64,000 bases of DNA from Desulfovibrio sp. TomC (GCF_000801335.2 NZ_JSEH01000007.1:1-64000); one strand, 5' to 3'; shown: positions 44,496-54,173, numbered from the stretch's first letter. Notes: generated by a model from the letters alone, not told the origin. Translations and numbers: made by a program.

Positions 44496-45092
44496 CTACA
44501 TAAATGCCGCGTCAAACCGATACATCGTCTGGCTCGTATAATGCTCGGCAATGACTGCCGCGTTGCGGTCGGCCTCGCGGGCGTTGGCTGCGAAATGGTC
44601 GTTTAGGGCGATGGCCGACAGCGCCAGCTTGTGGCGCTTGGCGAAATGGCCGTAGACGATGGCGTCGGACAGGCAGCCCAGGCGGTTGGGCACGACCAGG
44701 ATCACTTCCAGGCCCAGTTCCAGGGCGAAATGATAGTTGTAGCGCCGCTGGCCCAGGGGCACGGCCAGCCCGCCGGCGCTTTCGACCAGCACCGCGTCGC
44801 GGTCCGCGCTTAAGGCCTCGATCCGGCCCACGCATTCGGCAAAGGGAAACGGGTCAAAGACGAAACACGGCGAGGCCGGTTCGGCGGCCGTGTAGAGTGT
44901 CACCGCGTCTGCGGCAGTAAGTCCCGCCTGCTTGGCCACAAAGGCTGCGTCATCATCCTCGGGAAACCCGGTGGCCACGGGTTTGATGTAGCGCACCGTC
45001 TGGCCCTCGGCTGTGAGCTTTTGGGCGAAAAGGGCCGAAAAATACGATTTGCCGATGCCGGTTCCAGTTCCGGTAATGAAATAGCGCGTCAT
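44496..45092 (-). CDS. bioD: Dethiobiotin synthetase
   Basis: 198 residues. Forms the ureido ring of dethiobiotin from DAPA, CO2 and ATP. The P-loop is ITGTGTGIGKSYFSALFA, and the substrate loop VESAGGLAVPLG is typical. ATG 45092 overlaps the bioA stop by 4 bp, so bioA-bioD is a coupled pair. Longer readings run into bioA. Confidence 0.93.
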   Translation of the reverse strand: MTRYFITGTGTGIGKSYFSALFAQKLTAEGQTVRYIKPVATGFPEDDDAAFVAKQAGLTAADAVTLYTAAEPASPCFVFDPFPFAECVGRIEALSADRDAVLVESAGGLAVPLGQRRYNYHFALELGLEVILVVPNRLGCLSDAIVYGHFAKRHKLALSAIALNDHFAANAREADRNAAVIAEHYTSQTMYRFDAAFM

Positions 45093-46432
45093 CCGAGCAC
45101 CGCCTCGACCGCATCGAACGCGATGTCGGTCAGCTTGTCGATTTCTTCCAGAGTAATCACATACGGCGGCATGAAATAGATCATATCGCCGAGATTTCGC
45201 AACCAAGCCCCGCGCTTGATGGCCTCGCGGTAGATGCGAAAGCCGGTGCGCTCCCGCCCGTCAAAAGCCGTGCCTTTTTCCGGGTCGGCGGCCAGGGAGA
45301 CGGCCGTGATCCAGCCGGTGGACCGGATGTCGGACACGTGGCGATGTCCGGCAAAACGCTCGCGCACGGCCGCCTGCAAATGGGCGATCTTGGGCTTGTT
45401 GGCCGCGATCACGTCGTCTTCCTCAAAAATGCGCAGGGTCTCGCAGGCGGCGGCGCAGGCCAGCGGATTGCCCGTATAGCTGTGACTGTGCAGGAAGGCC
45501 TTGTCCTCGGCGTAGTCGTGGTAAAAGGCGTCAAAGACTGCGTCGGTGGTCAAAACGCACGACAGCGGCAGCGTGCCACTGGTGATGCCCTTGGACAGGC
45601 ACAGGAAATCCGGCGACACGTCGGCCTGCTCGCAGGCGAACATGGTGCCGGTGCGACCAAAGCCCACGGCGATCTCGTCGGCAATCAGATGGCAGCCGGC
45701 GGCCGTGGCCGCCCGACGCAGCCTGGACAGGTAGGCCGGCGGGTGCATGTGGAAATTGCCGGCGCACTGCACCAGCGGTTCGATGATGATCCCGGAGAGT
45801 ACCTCGGCGTTGGCTTCGATGGCCGCCTGCATGGGACCAAAACACTCGGCCTGGCAAGTCTGGCGGGTTTTGCCGCAGGGACAGGCATGGCACACCGGCC
45901 CGGCCACCTCGATTTGCGGCACAACCAGCGGGGCAAAGGGCGCGGCATAGAGCGCATCGCCGCACACGCCCAAGGCCCCGGCCGTCTCGCCGTGGTAGCC
46001 GTTGGTGAGGTAGATAAACCGGCACTTCTCCGGATGGCCCAGGTTGCGCCAGGAGGCGTGGCTCATTTTGAGCGCCGCTTCCACGGCGCAAGAGCCGTTG
46101 TCGGCAAAAAAGACCCGGGAAAGTCCGGCCGGGACCACGGCCAAAAGGCGCGTGGCCAGTTCTTCGGCCGGGCCGTGGGTGCAGCCGGCGAAAATGACAT
46201 GCTCGAGACGAGCCAGTTGCTCACCCACCGCCCGGGTGATGCGGGGATTGGCATGACCAAAGAGGTTGACCCACCACGAGGAAATGGCGTCGATATAGGC
46301 CCGGCCCTCCCGGTCATAGAGGTAAATCCCTTGACCCCGGTCGATAAAGACGGGAGGATAATTCTCGTGGTCCTTCATCTGGGTGCAGGGATGCCAGATC
46401 CGCATGGCCTCCTTCCCGACAACGTGAGACAT
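45089..46432 (-). CDS. bioA: Adenosylmethionine-8-amino-7-oxononanoate transaminase
   Basis: 447 residues, a PLP transaminase that makes 7,8-diaminopelargonate. IWHPCTQMKDHE near the start and DEIAVGFGRTGTMFACEQ, LCLSKGITSGTLPLSCVL (PLP Lys) are characteristic. The start at ATG 46432 has AAGGA 7 bp upstream; a second ATG at 46405 is possible. Its start codon overlaps that of bioF on the other strand, so there is no spacer between the two units. Confidence 0.93.
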   Translation of the reverse strand: MSHVVGKEAMRIWHPCTQMKDHENYPPVFIDRGQGIYLYDREGRAYIDAISSWWVNLFGHANPRITRAVGEQLARLEHVIFAGCTHGPAEELATRLLAVVPAGLSRVFFADNGSCAVEAALKMSHASWRNLGHPEKCRFIYLTNGYHGETAGALGVCGDALYAAPFAPLVVPQIEVAGPVCHACPCGKTRQTCQAECFGPMQAAIEANAEVLSGIIIEPLVQCAGNFHMHPPAYLSRLRRAATAAGCHLIADEIAVGFGRTGTMFACEQADVSPDFLCLSKGITSGTLPLSCVLTTDAVFDAFYHDYAEDKAFLHSHSYTGNPLACAAACETLRIFEEDDVIAANKPKIAHLQAAVRERFAGHRHVSDIRSTGWITAVSLAADPEKGTAFDGRERTGFRIYREAIKRGAWLRNLGDMIYFMPPYVITLEEIDKLTDIAFDAVEAVLG

Positions 46433-47609
46433 GAGCACATCCTTTTTCGGTAAATATATCGTCCCCGAAGCAGCCACGCTTCGCAACTCGGACAGCTATC
46501 GGACCATCCCGCCAGTCGATGACGGTGCGGCCCGGGAAGTCCTCTATTCGGGCACCCGGCTGTTAAATCTCGCCTCCAACAACTACCTGGGGCTTTCCAG
46601 CCACCCCGAACTCATTGAAGCCTCGGCCAAGGGACTGGCCCGTCACGGCTGCTCGTCCGGGGCCTCGCGGCTGATCACCGGCAACTTCGCCCTGGCCGAA
46701 ACCCTGGAAGCGGAACTGGCCACCTTCAAATACCAGGAAGCGGCCCTGGTCACCGGCAGCGGCTATGCCGCCAATCTGGCCGTTTTCTCTGCCCTGGCCG
46801 ACCGCCGCACCGCGGTATTCTCCGACCGCCTCAACCATGCCAGCATCGTCGACGGCATCCTGCTGTCCGGGGCGCGGATGGTGCGCTACCGCCACCTGGA
46901 CATGGACCACCTGGAGCGGTTGCTGCAACGTGAGGCCCTGGTCGAAAAAAAGATCATCGTCACCGACACGGTGTTCAGCATGGACGGCGACGTGGCCCCC
47001 TTAGCGCGATTGGTCGAGCTTGGCAAAGCCCACGGGGCGCTCATCGTGGTGGACGAGGCCCACGCCATGGGGGTGCTGGGTCGGGGGCGTGGACTGGCGG
47101 CGGCCCTGGGGTTGTCCGACGATGTGGACGTCCATGTGGGGACGCTCTCCAAGGCGCTGGGGTCTCTTGGCGGCTATGTGGCCGCCCGGATCGAGACCAT
47201 CGAACTTCTTCGCAACCGGGGCCGCTCGTTCATTTTTTCCACGGCCCTGCCGCCGGCCGTACTGGCCGCCTCCCTGGCCGCCCTGCGCCACATCAAGTCC
47301 AACCACGGCCTGGGCGCGCGGCTTATGCGCCTGTCCAAGGAAGTGCGCGACCACTTAATCAGCCTGGGCTTTGACACCATGGGCTCCACCACCCAGATCA
47401 TTCCCGTGGCCTGCGGCCGAAACCGGGTGGCCCTGCATGCCCAGGCCTTGCTGCGCGGCGAAGGATTGCTGGTCGCCGCCGTGCGTCCGCCAACCGTTCC
47501 CCAGGGCTCGGCCCGGCTTCGCCTGTCGCTTCGGGCCGATCTGACCGACGACGACCTCAAACGCATCCGCCTCGGTTTTTCCAGGCTCCGGGTTTCCTTT
47601 TTCCCATGA
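46431..47609 (+). CDS. bioF: 8-amino-7-oxononanoate synthase
   Basis: 392 residues, PLP enzyme joining pimeloyl-ACP/CoA and L-alanine. NLASNNYLGLSSHPE, DEAHAMGVLG and the PLP Lys in GTLSKALGSLGGYVA are typical. The only usable start is ATG 46431, with no clear ribosome site; it overlaps the bioA ATG by 2 bases on the opposite strand. It overlaps the next gene by 4 bp (ATGA), giving a bioF-bioH-bioC unit. Confidence 0.93.
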   Translation: MSTSFFGKYIVPEAATLRNSDSYRTIPPVDDGAAREVLYSGTRLLNLASNNYLGLSSHPELIEASAKGLARHGCSSGASRLITGNFALAETLEAELATFKYQEAALVTGSGYAANLAVFSALADRRTAVFSDRLNHASIVDGILLSGARMVRYRHLDMDHLERLLQREALVEKKIIVTDTVFSMDGDVAPLARLVELGKAHGALIVVDEAHAMGVLGRGRGLAAALGLSDDVDVHVGTLSKALGSLGGYVAARIETIELLRNRGRSFIFSTALPPAVLAASLAALRHIKSNHGLGARLMRLSKEVRDHLISLGFDTMGSTTQIIPVACGRNRVALHAQALLRGEGLLVAAVRPPTVPQGSARLRLSLRADLTDDDLKRIRLGFSRLRVSFFP

Positions 47610-48208
47610 CCGACACGCTGTTTTGTTCCGGCTTTGCCGGTCCCGAGACGCTTTTTCCCGGCCTCTCGGGGCGCTGGCGCTTTGCCGCGCCGTTTCTCGA
47701 TGGCGACGAGGCGGCCATCGTGGCCTTTTTGCGCGCCTCCCCGGGCCGCGTTCTCGGCGGCTGGTCCACCGGGGCGCACATCATCCTCAAGCACGCCCCC
47801 GAACTATTGCCGCGCTTTGAACGGGTGGTGCTTCTCTCCCCGTTCCTGCGCTTTGCCGACTGTTTCCCGCCGCGCCTGACCCGGGCCATGGCCGCTGGCC
47901 TGGCGAGAGCCCCCGAAGAGACCGTGCGCGGCTTTTGGACAAACTGCGGCATCAAAGGCTCCCCAGCCTGGAATCCGGCCTGGGCCGCACCACTCGCCGC
48001 TGCCCTAAACTATCTGCTGAGTTCCGAGGCCAACCCCACACCCGTGGCCGCCGGCCATGTCATCGTCGTCTCGGGCGAAACCGACCGCATCGTGCGCCCG
48101 GCCGCCGTGGACAACGTCCTGGCCGCCCTGCCCGGGGCGACGCACGTGGTCCATCCCGGCGGCCATTTCCCTGCGGTTGCCCTGCTGGCGAGCCTGCTGT
48201 GGCCCTGA
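47606..48208 (+). CDS. BioH/BioG-like pimeloyl-ACP methyl ester esterase
   Basis: 200 residues, an alpha/beta hydrolase. The nucleophile Ser is in GGWSTGAH, the Asp in SGETDRIV and the His in HPGGHFPA. It sits between bioF and bioC and overlaps both, so it should remove the methyl group that BioC adds, ending pimelate synthesis. It is shorter than E. coli BioH and may belong to the BioG or another non-homologous class. Confidence 0.85.
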   Translation: MTDTLFCSGFAGPETLFPGLSGRWRFAAPFLDGDEAAIVAFLRASPGRVLGGWSTGAHIILKHAPELLPRFERVVLLSPFLRFADCFPPRLTRAMAAGLARAPEETVRGFWTNCGIKGSPAWNPAWAAPLAAALNYLLSSEANPTPVAAGHVIVVSGETDRIVRPAAVDNVLAALPGATHVVHPGGHFPAVALLASLLWP

Positions 48209-48978
48209 TGTCTGCCGATATCCGTCGCCGTTTCGACCGGGCCGGGGCCAGCTACGAGGCCGCCGCCGTTGTCCAGGCCCGGGTGGCCGAGGGTCTGGCC
48301 GGGCTGTGCCCCGAGCGCCTGACCGGCCGGGTGCTGGAGATCGGAACCGGCAGCGGCCTGCTCACCCGCCTGCTCGCCCCGCGGCTGGCTGCCGGCGGTC
48401 TGTACGTAGCCCTTGACCTGTCGCCCGGGATGCTCAGCCATGCCGCCCTGCCGGCAGATGTGGGCCGGCTGGCCGCCAATGGCGAGGCCGTCCCCTTTGC
48501 CCCGGGGACGTTTGATTTCCTGGCCTCGGCCTCGGCCATGCACTGGTACGCCGATCCGGCCGCCTCGATTGCGGCCAATGTGCGGCTCTTGCGGCCCGGC
48601 GGCGGCTTTGCCCTGGCCGTGTACGTGGCCGGAACGCTGGGAGAGCTGGAAGAGGCGTCGCGGGCCACGGGCTTTGGCTCGGTCTATCCCATGCGCCCGG
48701 CGTCGTATTACCGGGACATGCTCAAAAGCCTGCCCGGCGTGGTCTGGCAGATGGAGGAGACGCGCCACACGGTTGTCCACGACAGCGTGCGGGCACTCTT
48801 AAAAAGCCTCAAGGGTGCTGGCGTGACCCACACGGCCGGCCGGCGCGCGGCCAGTCCGGGGCGGTATCGGGAGTTCGTGCGGTATTATGAGGCGCACTTT
48901 GGTGCGGATGGGGGCGTGGCGGCGAACTACCACGTGGCCGTGGTGACCGGCTCTAGGCCAGCAGCCCCCGTTTGTTGA
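48208..48978 (+). CDS. bioC: Malonyl-ACP O-methyltransferase
   Basis: 256 residues, SAM methyltransferase. MSADIRRRFDRAGASYEAAA is the family N-terminus, VLEIGTGSGLLTRLLA binds SAM, and LASASAMHWYADP is typical of BioC. The ATG shares one base with the bioH stop (TGATG). It starts pimelate synthesis by methylating malonyl-ACP. Its last 26 bp overlap the convergent membrane protein gene. bioB is not in the window. Confidence 0.9.
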   Translation: MSADIRRRFDRAGASYEAAAVVQARVAEGLAGLCPERLTGRVLEIGTGSGLLTRLLAPRLAAGGLYVALDLSPGMLSHAALPADVGRLAANGEAVPFAPGTFDFLASASAMHWYADPAASIAANVRLLRPGGGFALAVYVAGTLGELEEASRATGFGSVYPMRPASYYRDMLKSLPGVVWQMEETRHTVVHDSVRALLKSLKGAGVTHTAGRRAASPGRYREFVRYYEAHFGADGGVAANYHVAVVTGSRPAAPVC

Positions 48979-49402
48979 GTCGCCAGGAGTAGAAGACCAC
49001 CAGCCCAAGCATCCCAATGCCAAGGGCCTGGGCAAGTAGCCCGGTCGGGCTGGTCACCGCCGCCGGGTCGGTCTTAAACCAGACCACGGCGGTGGAAAAG
49101 AGATTGAGGGCAAAGGCCAGGGCCAGCACGTTGACCGCTTGCTTGCGCAGGGAAAATAAGAGCGTCACGCCGACCAGGGTGATCCCGGCGTTGGCGTAGC
49201 CGATGACCCGATCCATGGCTGTGAATTTCGCCAGATAGGCCTGCTGCTCCGGGGCCATGTCCACGCCGCCGGCCGAGACAAAAAACATGGCCACGATCAC
49301 CTGCACACAGCTTATCAAATAGAATAAAAAGATGATCCAGACCAGAATGGGACGCTTGCGCACTGGGGCCGCATCGGTCCGGGTCGGGGTCGCGTCGGTC
49401 AT
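48953..49402 (-). CDS. Small membrane protein, unknown
   Basis: 149 residues with about four hydrophobic helices (VWIIFLFYLISCVQVIVAMFF, ITLVGVTLLFSL, VLALAFALNLFSTAVVWF, LAQALGIGMLGLVVFYSW) and a short charged N-terminus. No known motif. It lies alone on minus between two plus-strand units and overlaps bioC at its 3' end. Confidence 0.65.
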   Translation of the reverse strand: MTDATPTRTDAAPVRKRPILVWIIFLFYLISCVQVIVAMFFVSAGGVDMAPEQQAYLAKFTAMDRVIGYANAGITLVGVTLLFSLRKQAVNVLALAFALNLFSTAVVWFKTDPAAVTSPTGLLAQALGIGMLGLVVFYSWRLNKRGLLA

Positions 49403-49542
49403 GGCCGCCTCCTTGCTTGCCCGGCCACTGTATGAATCGACCGAGCCTGCGTCAAATACCGCCGGACCAAAATCCGGCCCTGTCTCGACAAAACCCTCGC
49501 TACACTTTACAGCTTTGACGTTTGCTGCAACAGGGAGGGGGC

Positions 49543-50961
49543 ATGGCGAAGATTTTAGTCATCGACGACGACACGCATATCCGTGAGGTATGCAAACTGG
49601 TCATCGAAAGCATGGGCCATGAGGTGACCACCCAGCCAACCCTGGCCAAAGGCCTTGATGCCCTGGACCATGAATTTTACGACGTCCTCTATCTCGACGT
49701 TGATCTGCCCGACGGCAACGGACTCATTGCCATCCCCAAAATCACCGAACGTGAACGCGCCCCGGAAGTCATCATTTTCACCGGCGCGAGCTACCCCAAC
49801 GGCGCGGAACTGGCCATTAAAAACGGGGCCTGGGACTACATCGAAAAGCCGGCCACGGCCGAGTCCATGACCCTGCCGCTCATTCGCGCCCTGCAGTACC
49901 GCAAGGAGAAATTCGCCCACCGCCCGCCCACGGTGGCGCTCAAACGCGAAGGCATCATCGGCAACAGCCCGCGCGTGGCCAGCTGCCTCGATCTGGTGGC
50001 CCAGGCCGCCAATTCCGACGCCAACACGCTCATTACCGGCGAAACCGGCACCGGCAAGGAACTCTTTGCCCGGGCCATCCACGACAACAGCGAACGCGCC
50101 GAGGGGCCGTTTGTCGTGGTCGACTGCTCCAGCCTGACCGAAACACTCATCGAATCCGTACTCTTTGGCCACGCCAAGGGAGCCTTTACCGGGGCGGAGA
50201 AAAAGCAGGAAGGCCTGATCAAGCAGGCGGACAAGGGCACGCTTTTTCTCGATGAAGTGGGCGAGTTGCCCATTTCCCAGCAAAAGGCCTTTTTGCGCGT
50301 GCTCCAGGAGCACCGCTTCCGGCCGGTCGGAGCCAAGGAAGAAGAGACCAGCGATTTCCGGCTGGTGGCCGCCACCAACAAGGACCTCGAAACCTTGGTG
50401 GCTGCCGGCGACTTCCGAAACGACCTGCTCTTTCGCCTGCGCACCATGCACTTGAATATCCCGGCCCTGCGCTATCGCGGCGAGGACATCCGGGAGCTGG
50501 CCATTTACTACATGAATGCCTTCTGCAAGAAGTACAAGGTGCCGCTCAAGGGCTTTTCTCCGGAATTCCTGGACAGCCTGGAAGAATACGACTGGCCGGG
50601 CAATGTGCGCGAACTGGTCAATCTCATGGAAAATATCATCGTGCGCGCCCAGTACGAGCCAACGCTGTATCCCAAGCACCTGCCCCCTGAAATCCGCATC
50701 CGCATCATGAGCGGCCGGCGTCAGGAAGGGATCACCGCCCAGGACAACGAGTTGCTCCCGGTCCAGGAACAGGGCGGAGCCGGCCCGGAACTGGTGCTGA
50801 CTCCCTTTGACGATTACAAAAGGGACGTGGAGCACCGCTATTTCAAACTGCTCATGCAGACCGCCGGCGGCGACATCCACAAGGCCTGCGAACTGTCGGA
50901 ACTTGGCAAGCAGAGCCTGTACCGCTACCTGCGCATCCACGGCATCCCGACCCGGGCCTAA
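49543..50961 (+). CDS. NtrC-type sigma-54 response regulator
   Basis: 472 residues: receiver (about 1-120, phospho-Asp in VLYLDVDLPDGNG, Lys in YIEKPA), sigma-54 AAA+ ATPase (about 140-380, GETGTGKE, GAFTGA intact, GTLFLDEVGELP) and a Fis-type helix-turn-helix at the end (ACELSELGKQSLYRYLRIHGI). ATG 49543 has GGGAGGGGG upstream. The kinase is not adjacent. Its targets are unknown. Confidence 0.92.
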   Translation: MAKILVIDDDTHIREVCKLVIESMGHEVTTQPTLAKGLDALDHEFYDVLYLDVDLPDGNGLIAIPKITERERAPEVIIFTGASYPNGAELAIKNGAWDYIEKPATAESMTLPLIRALQYRKEKFAHRPPTVALKREGIIGNSPRVASCLDLVAQAANSDANTLITGETGTGKELFARAIHDNSERAEGPFVVVDCSSLTETLIESVLFGHAKGAFTGAEKKQEGLIKQADKGTLFLDEVGELPISQQKAFLRVLQEHRFRPVGAKEEETSDFRLVAATNKDLETLVAAGDFRNDLLFRLRTMHLNIPALRYRGEDIRELAIYYMNAFCKKYKVPLKGFSPEFLDSLEEYDWPGNVRELVNLMENIIVRAQYEPTLYPKHLPPEIRIRIMSGRRQEGITAQDNELLPVQEQGGAGPELVLTPFDDYKRDVEHRYFKLLMQTAGGDIHKACELSELGKQSLYRYLRIHGIPTRA

Positions 50962-50997
50962 GTCCGGCCGCGCTGCGCCAACGTCCCCGGAGTCGTT

Positions 50998-51333
50998 ATG
51001 GCTGTCGTCCTCGCCTATGTCACCACCGAGTCCGTCGAGCAGGCCGAGCGCATCGGCCGTGCCCTGGTGGCCGAACGTCTGGCCGCCTGCGCCAACATCC
51101 TGCCCGGGATGCGCTCCATCTACCGCTGGAAGGGGACGGTGGAGACGGCCGAAGAGACCGTGCTCATTGCCAAGACCCGCGATACCCTGGCCGAGGCCCT
51201 GACCGCACGGGTCCGTGAGCTCCACTCCTACGAAGTCCCCTGCATCGTCATCCTGCCCATCACCGGCGGGCTGCCCGATTTTCTGCGCTGGATCGACGAC
51301 GAGACAGCCCCCAGCGACAACCCAACCGCATGA
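50998..51333 (+). CDS. cutA: CutA1 divalent-cation tolerance protein
   Basis: 111 residues, the usual size for the trimeric CutA1 family. LAYVTTESVEQAERIGRALVAERLAACANI and WKGTVETAEETVLIAKT plus HSYEVPCIV are signature segments. It binds Cu or other divalent ions in known members; the physiological role is debated. It is followed by a kinase gene 14 bp on. Confidence 0.93.
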   Translation: MAVVLAYVTTESVEQAERIGRALVAERLAACANILPGMRSIYRWKGTVETAEETVLIAKTRDTLAEALTARVRELHSYEVPCIVILPITGGLPDFLRWIDDETAPSDNPTA

Positions 51334-51347
51334 AGGAGACGCCACCC

Positions 51348-52280
51348 ATGCGCATTCTCGTTTCCGGCTCCCTGGCCTATGACCGCATCATGAGCTTTCC
51401 GGGCAGCTTTGCCGACCACATCCTGCCCGACAAAATCCATATCTTAAACGTCTGCTTCCTGGTCGATGGCCTGGAAGAGAAGTTCGGCGGCACGGCCGGC
51501 AACATCGCCTACTGCCTGCGTCTTTTGGGCGAAACGCCGACCATTGTGGCCACGGCCGGCAAGGATTTTGCCGCCTACGAAGCCTGGCTTCGCCACTGCG
51601 GCCTGTCCCTGGAGGGCATTCGCCGGGTCAACAGCGAATTCACGGCCGGGGCCTACATCACCACGGACAAGGCCGACAACCAGATCACGGGCTTTAATCC
51701 CGGGGCCATGAAGCATCGGGCCGAATACCCGGTCGACGACTGCGATCCGGCCGACGCCTTTGCGGTCCTCGCCCCGGGCAACCTCGAAGACATGCAGGAC
51801 TACGCCCGCCGTTACAAGGCCAAGGGCATTCCCTGCATGGTCGACCCCGGCCAGAACATCCCGGCCTTTTCCGGCGAGCAGTTGACCGAAATGCTCACCG
51901 GCGCAACCTATCTCATCTCCAACGACTACGAGTTGCAGCTGATCCAGAATGCCACGGGCCTGACCCAGGCCGAGATCGTGGCCCGGGCCGGCTCAGTCAT
52001 CACCACCCTTGGCGAAAACGGCTCGGTCATCCGCCAGGGAGCATCCGAAATCGTCATCCCGCCCTGCCCCGTGGCCGACGTCAAAGACCCGACCGGCGCC
52101 GGCGACGCCTTCCGGGCCGGCTTTATCAAGGGCCTGTCCCTGGGCAAGGCCCCGGCCGACGCGGCCCGACTCGGGTCGGTGTCGGCGGCCTATGCCGTGG
52201 AAAAGCACGGCACCCAGGAACATCAATTCACCTGGCAGGAATTTTGCGACCGCTACGCCGCCGCCTTCGGCCCCCTGTAG
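51348..52280 (+). CDS. PfkB-family sugar/nucleoside kinase (adenosine kinase-like)
   Basis: 310 residues. The C-terminal signature DPTGAGDAFRAGFIKG holds the catalytic Asp, and the N-terminal GSLAYDRIMSFPG and GGTAGNIAYCL match the ribokinase/adenosine kinase fold; LISNDYELQLI is typical of the adenosine kinase-like branch. Substrate is not certain. ATG 51348 has AAGGAG 9 bp upstream. Confidence 0.87.
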   Translation: MRILVSGSLAYDRIMSFPGSFADHILPDKIHILNVCFLVDGLEEKFGGTAGNIAYCLRLLGETPTIVATAGKDFAAYEAWLRHCGLSLEGIRRVNSEFTAGAYITTDKADNQITGFNPGAMKHRAEYPVDDCDPADAFAVLAPGNLEDMQDYARRYKAKGIPCMVDPGQNIPAFSGEQLTEMLTGATYLISNDYELQLIQNATGLTQAEIVARAGSVITTLGENGSVIRQGASEIVIPPCPVADVKDPTGAGDAFRAGFIKGLSLGKAPADAARLGSVSAAYAVEKHGTQEHQFTWQEFCDRYAAAFGPL

Positions 52281-52355
52281 CCCGCCTGCCACCGCTCCAC
52301 GCCGGGGACGTCGCGCCGTCACGCCGCCCGTCCCCGGCCAAAGGACCCCACTTTC

Positions 52356-53318
52356 ATGGCCCGCATCACTTCCGAAGACGATTTTCTGGCCCTGTTGGAC
52401 AGCCATTTTCCCCGCGCCGGAGACGGCATTGTCCTGCCGCGCGGCGATGACGCCGCTATCATTGCCTGTCCACAACAGTTGTGCGTCACCACCGACCTCT
52501 TTGTGGAAGACATCCATTTCCGACGGCGCTATTTCACCCCCGGCCAAGTCGGGGCCAAGGCCCTGGCCGTCAATATAAGCGACGTGGCGGCCATGGGAGC
52601 CGTGCCGACCGGTTTTGTCCTTGGTCTGGTCTGTCCCGACGACGCTGACCGCGACTACTGGGACGCCCTGCTGGCCGGCATGGCTGCCCTGGCTGCCCGC
52701 CACAAGGTGCCCCTGGTCGGCGGCGACCTGTCCAAGGGAGACAAAATCGCCGTGTCCGTCACGGCCTGGGGCGCGCCTGGTCCGTCGGGACGCCTGCTTA
52801 CCCGGGGGAGCGGCGCGGCCGGCGATGTGCTCGTGTCTGTGGGCGACCTGGGGCTGGCCCGAGTGGGGTTGGCCGTCCTGGAAAAGGACGGCCTTCGTGC
52901 CGCAGCCGACTGGCCCGCCGCCGTCGCTGCGCATCTGTCCCCGGTCCCGCGTCTGGAAGCCGGCCTGGCCCTGGCCGCCATCCCCGGCGTGACCTCTTGC
53001 ATGGACGTGTCCGATGGGCTGGCCCAGGATCTGCCGCGCCTGCTTCCCTCGGGCTGCGGGGCAGACCTCTTTTTCCCGCCGACCACCCTGCATCCGGAGG
53101 TGACGGCCCACGCCGCCGGCCATGGAAGACCGCCGGAAAAGGTGGCCTTTTTTGGCGGCGAGGACTATGCGCTGCTGGCAACAATCACTCCGGCCGCCCT
53201 GCCGGCCCTGCGCACGGCCCTGCCCGAGGCCAAACCCATCGGCCGCCTGACCGCCACCCCCGGGTATACGCTCAACGGCGCACCCATAAACGAACGCGGC
53301 TTCGACCACTTCGGCTGA
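52356..53318 (+). CDS. thiL: Thiamine-monophosphate kinase
   Basis: 320 residues. RGDDAAIIA, TTDLFVEDIHF, VGAKALAVNISDVAAMGA and SCMDVSDGLAQDL are ThiL hallmarks. It phosphorylates thiamine phosphate to the pyrophosphate cofactor. It is followed 3 bp later by a DMT exporter gene, so it may be co-transcribed. No TPP riboswitch is seen upstream. Confidence 0.94.
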   Translation: MARITSEDDFLALLDSHFPRAGDGIVLPRGDDAAIIACPQQLCVTTDLFVEDIHFRRRYFTPGQVGAKALAVNISDVAAMGAVPTGFVLGLVCPDDADRDYWDALLAGMAALAARHKVPLVGGDLSKGDKIAVSVTAWGAPGPSGRLLTRGSGAAGDVLVSVGDLGLARVGLAVLEKDGLRAAADWPAAVAAHLSPVPRLEAGLALAAIPGVTSCMDVSDGLAQDLPRLLPSGCGADLFFPPTTLHPEVTAHAAGHGRPPEKVAFFGGEDYALLATITPAALPALRTALPEAKPIGRLTATPGYTLNGAPINERGFDHFG

Positions 53319-53321
53319 TTC

Positions 53322-54173
53322 ATGGGACAACTTCTTTTCGGCGCGATCATTATCAGCTTTTCGGCTGTGTTCGTGAAGCTGGCCGGCGTCCCTCCGGCGG
53401 TGTCGGCCTTTTACCGCATGTTTTTTGGCGGCCTGACCTTGCTCGTCATGCTGGCCGCCACGCGAAACCTGTCCGCTGTACGTCGGAGCCTCGCCTGGCC
53501 GGCCCTGGCCTGCGCCGTGTTCTTCTGCGCCGACCTGCTGTGCTGGCACGCCAGCATTAACAACATAGGACCGGGACTGGCCACGCTGGTCGCCAATTTC
53601 CAGGTCTTTCTCATCACCCTCGTGGCCGCGATCCAGGCCCGCCGCCTTCCCCGGCCCGTGTTTCTGGCCGCCATGGGGCTGGCTATTGCCGGCCTCTATC
53701 TCGTCGTTGGCCACGGCTTTGCCAGTCAGACCCCGGAATTCCGTTTGGGCATCGGCTACGGACTGTCTGCCGCCGTATTCTATGGCCTGTTCATCCTGAC
53801 CCTGAAAAAAGCCGTCACCGACGGCGGCCGGGCCGGCCCCATGGCGGCCATGGCCGTATTGTCTCTGGCCGGGGCCGTCCTGCTTGCTCCAGTGGTCCTT
53901 TTGGGGGGCGACAGTCTGGCCCTGCCGACGGCGACCAGCTTTTTTTCCCTCATGGGCCTTGGCATCATCGGGCAGGGCATCGGCTGGCTGGCTATTTCAA
54001 CCGGGCTGGCCGGCGTCCGCCCGGCCCTGGCCGGGCTCATCCTGCTCTTGCAACCCACCTTGTCCTATGTCTGGGACGTGAGTTTTTTCGGCAAGACGAC
54101 CGGCCCGGTGGAACTGTGCGGCGTGGCCCTGGCCCTGGCCGGCATCTACATCGGCTCCACCCGACCCAGCTGA
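53322..54173 (+). CDS. DMT/EamA-family transporter
   Basis: 283 residues with about ten membrane helices arranged as two EamA repeats (first about 1-130, second about 140-280). FSAVFVKLAGVPPAVSAFYRMFFGG is typical. The family exports metabolites and drugs; substrate unknown. It is tightly coupled to thiL. Confidence 0.83.
   Translation: MGQLLFGAIIISFSAVFVKLAGVPPAVSAFYRMFFGGLTLLVMLAATRNLSAVRRSLAWPALACAVFFCADLLCWHASINNIGPGLATLVANFQVFLITLVAAIQARRLPRPVFLAAMGLAIAGLYLVVGHGFASQTPEFRLGIGYGLSAAVFYGLFILTLKKAVTDGGRAGPMAAMAVLSLAGAVLLAPVVLLGGDSLALPTATSFFSLMGLGIIGQGIGWLAISTGLAGVRPALAGLILLLQPTLSYVWDVSFFGKTTGPVELCGVALALAGIYIGSTRPS

Noticed and set aside
49555-51345. 596-residue frame on minus
   Set aside because: Antisense of the NtrC-like gene and cutA.
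52281-52355. TPP riboswitch before thiL
   Set aside because: The 75-bp gap is too short and shows no THI-box elements.
51993-53714. 573-residue frame on minus
   Set aside because: Antisense of the PfkB kinase, thiL and the DMT gene.
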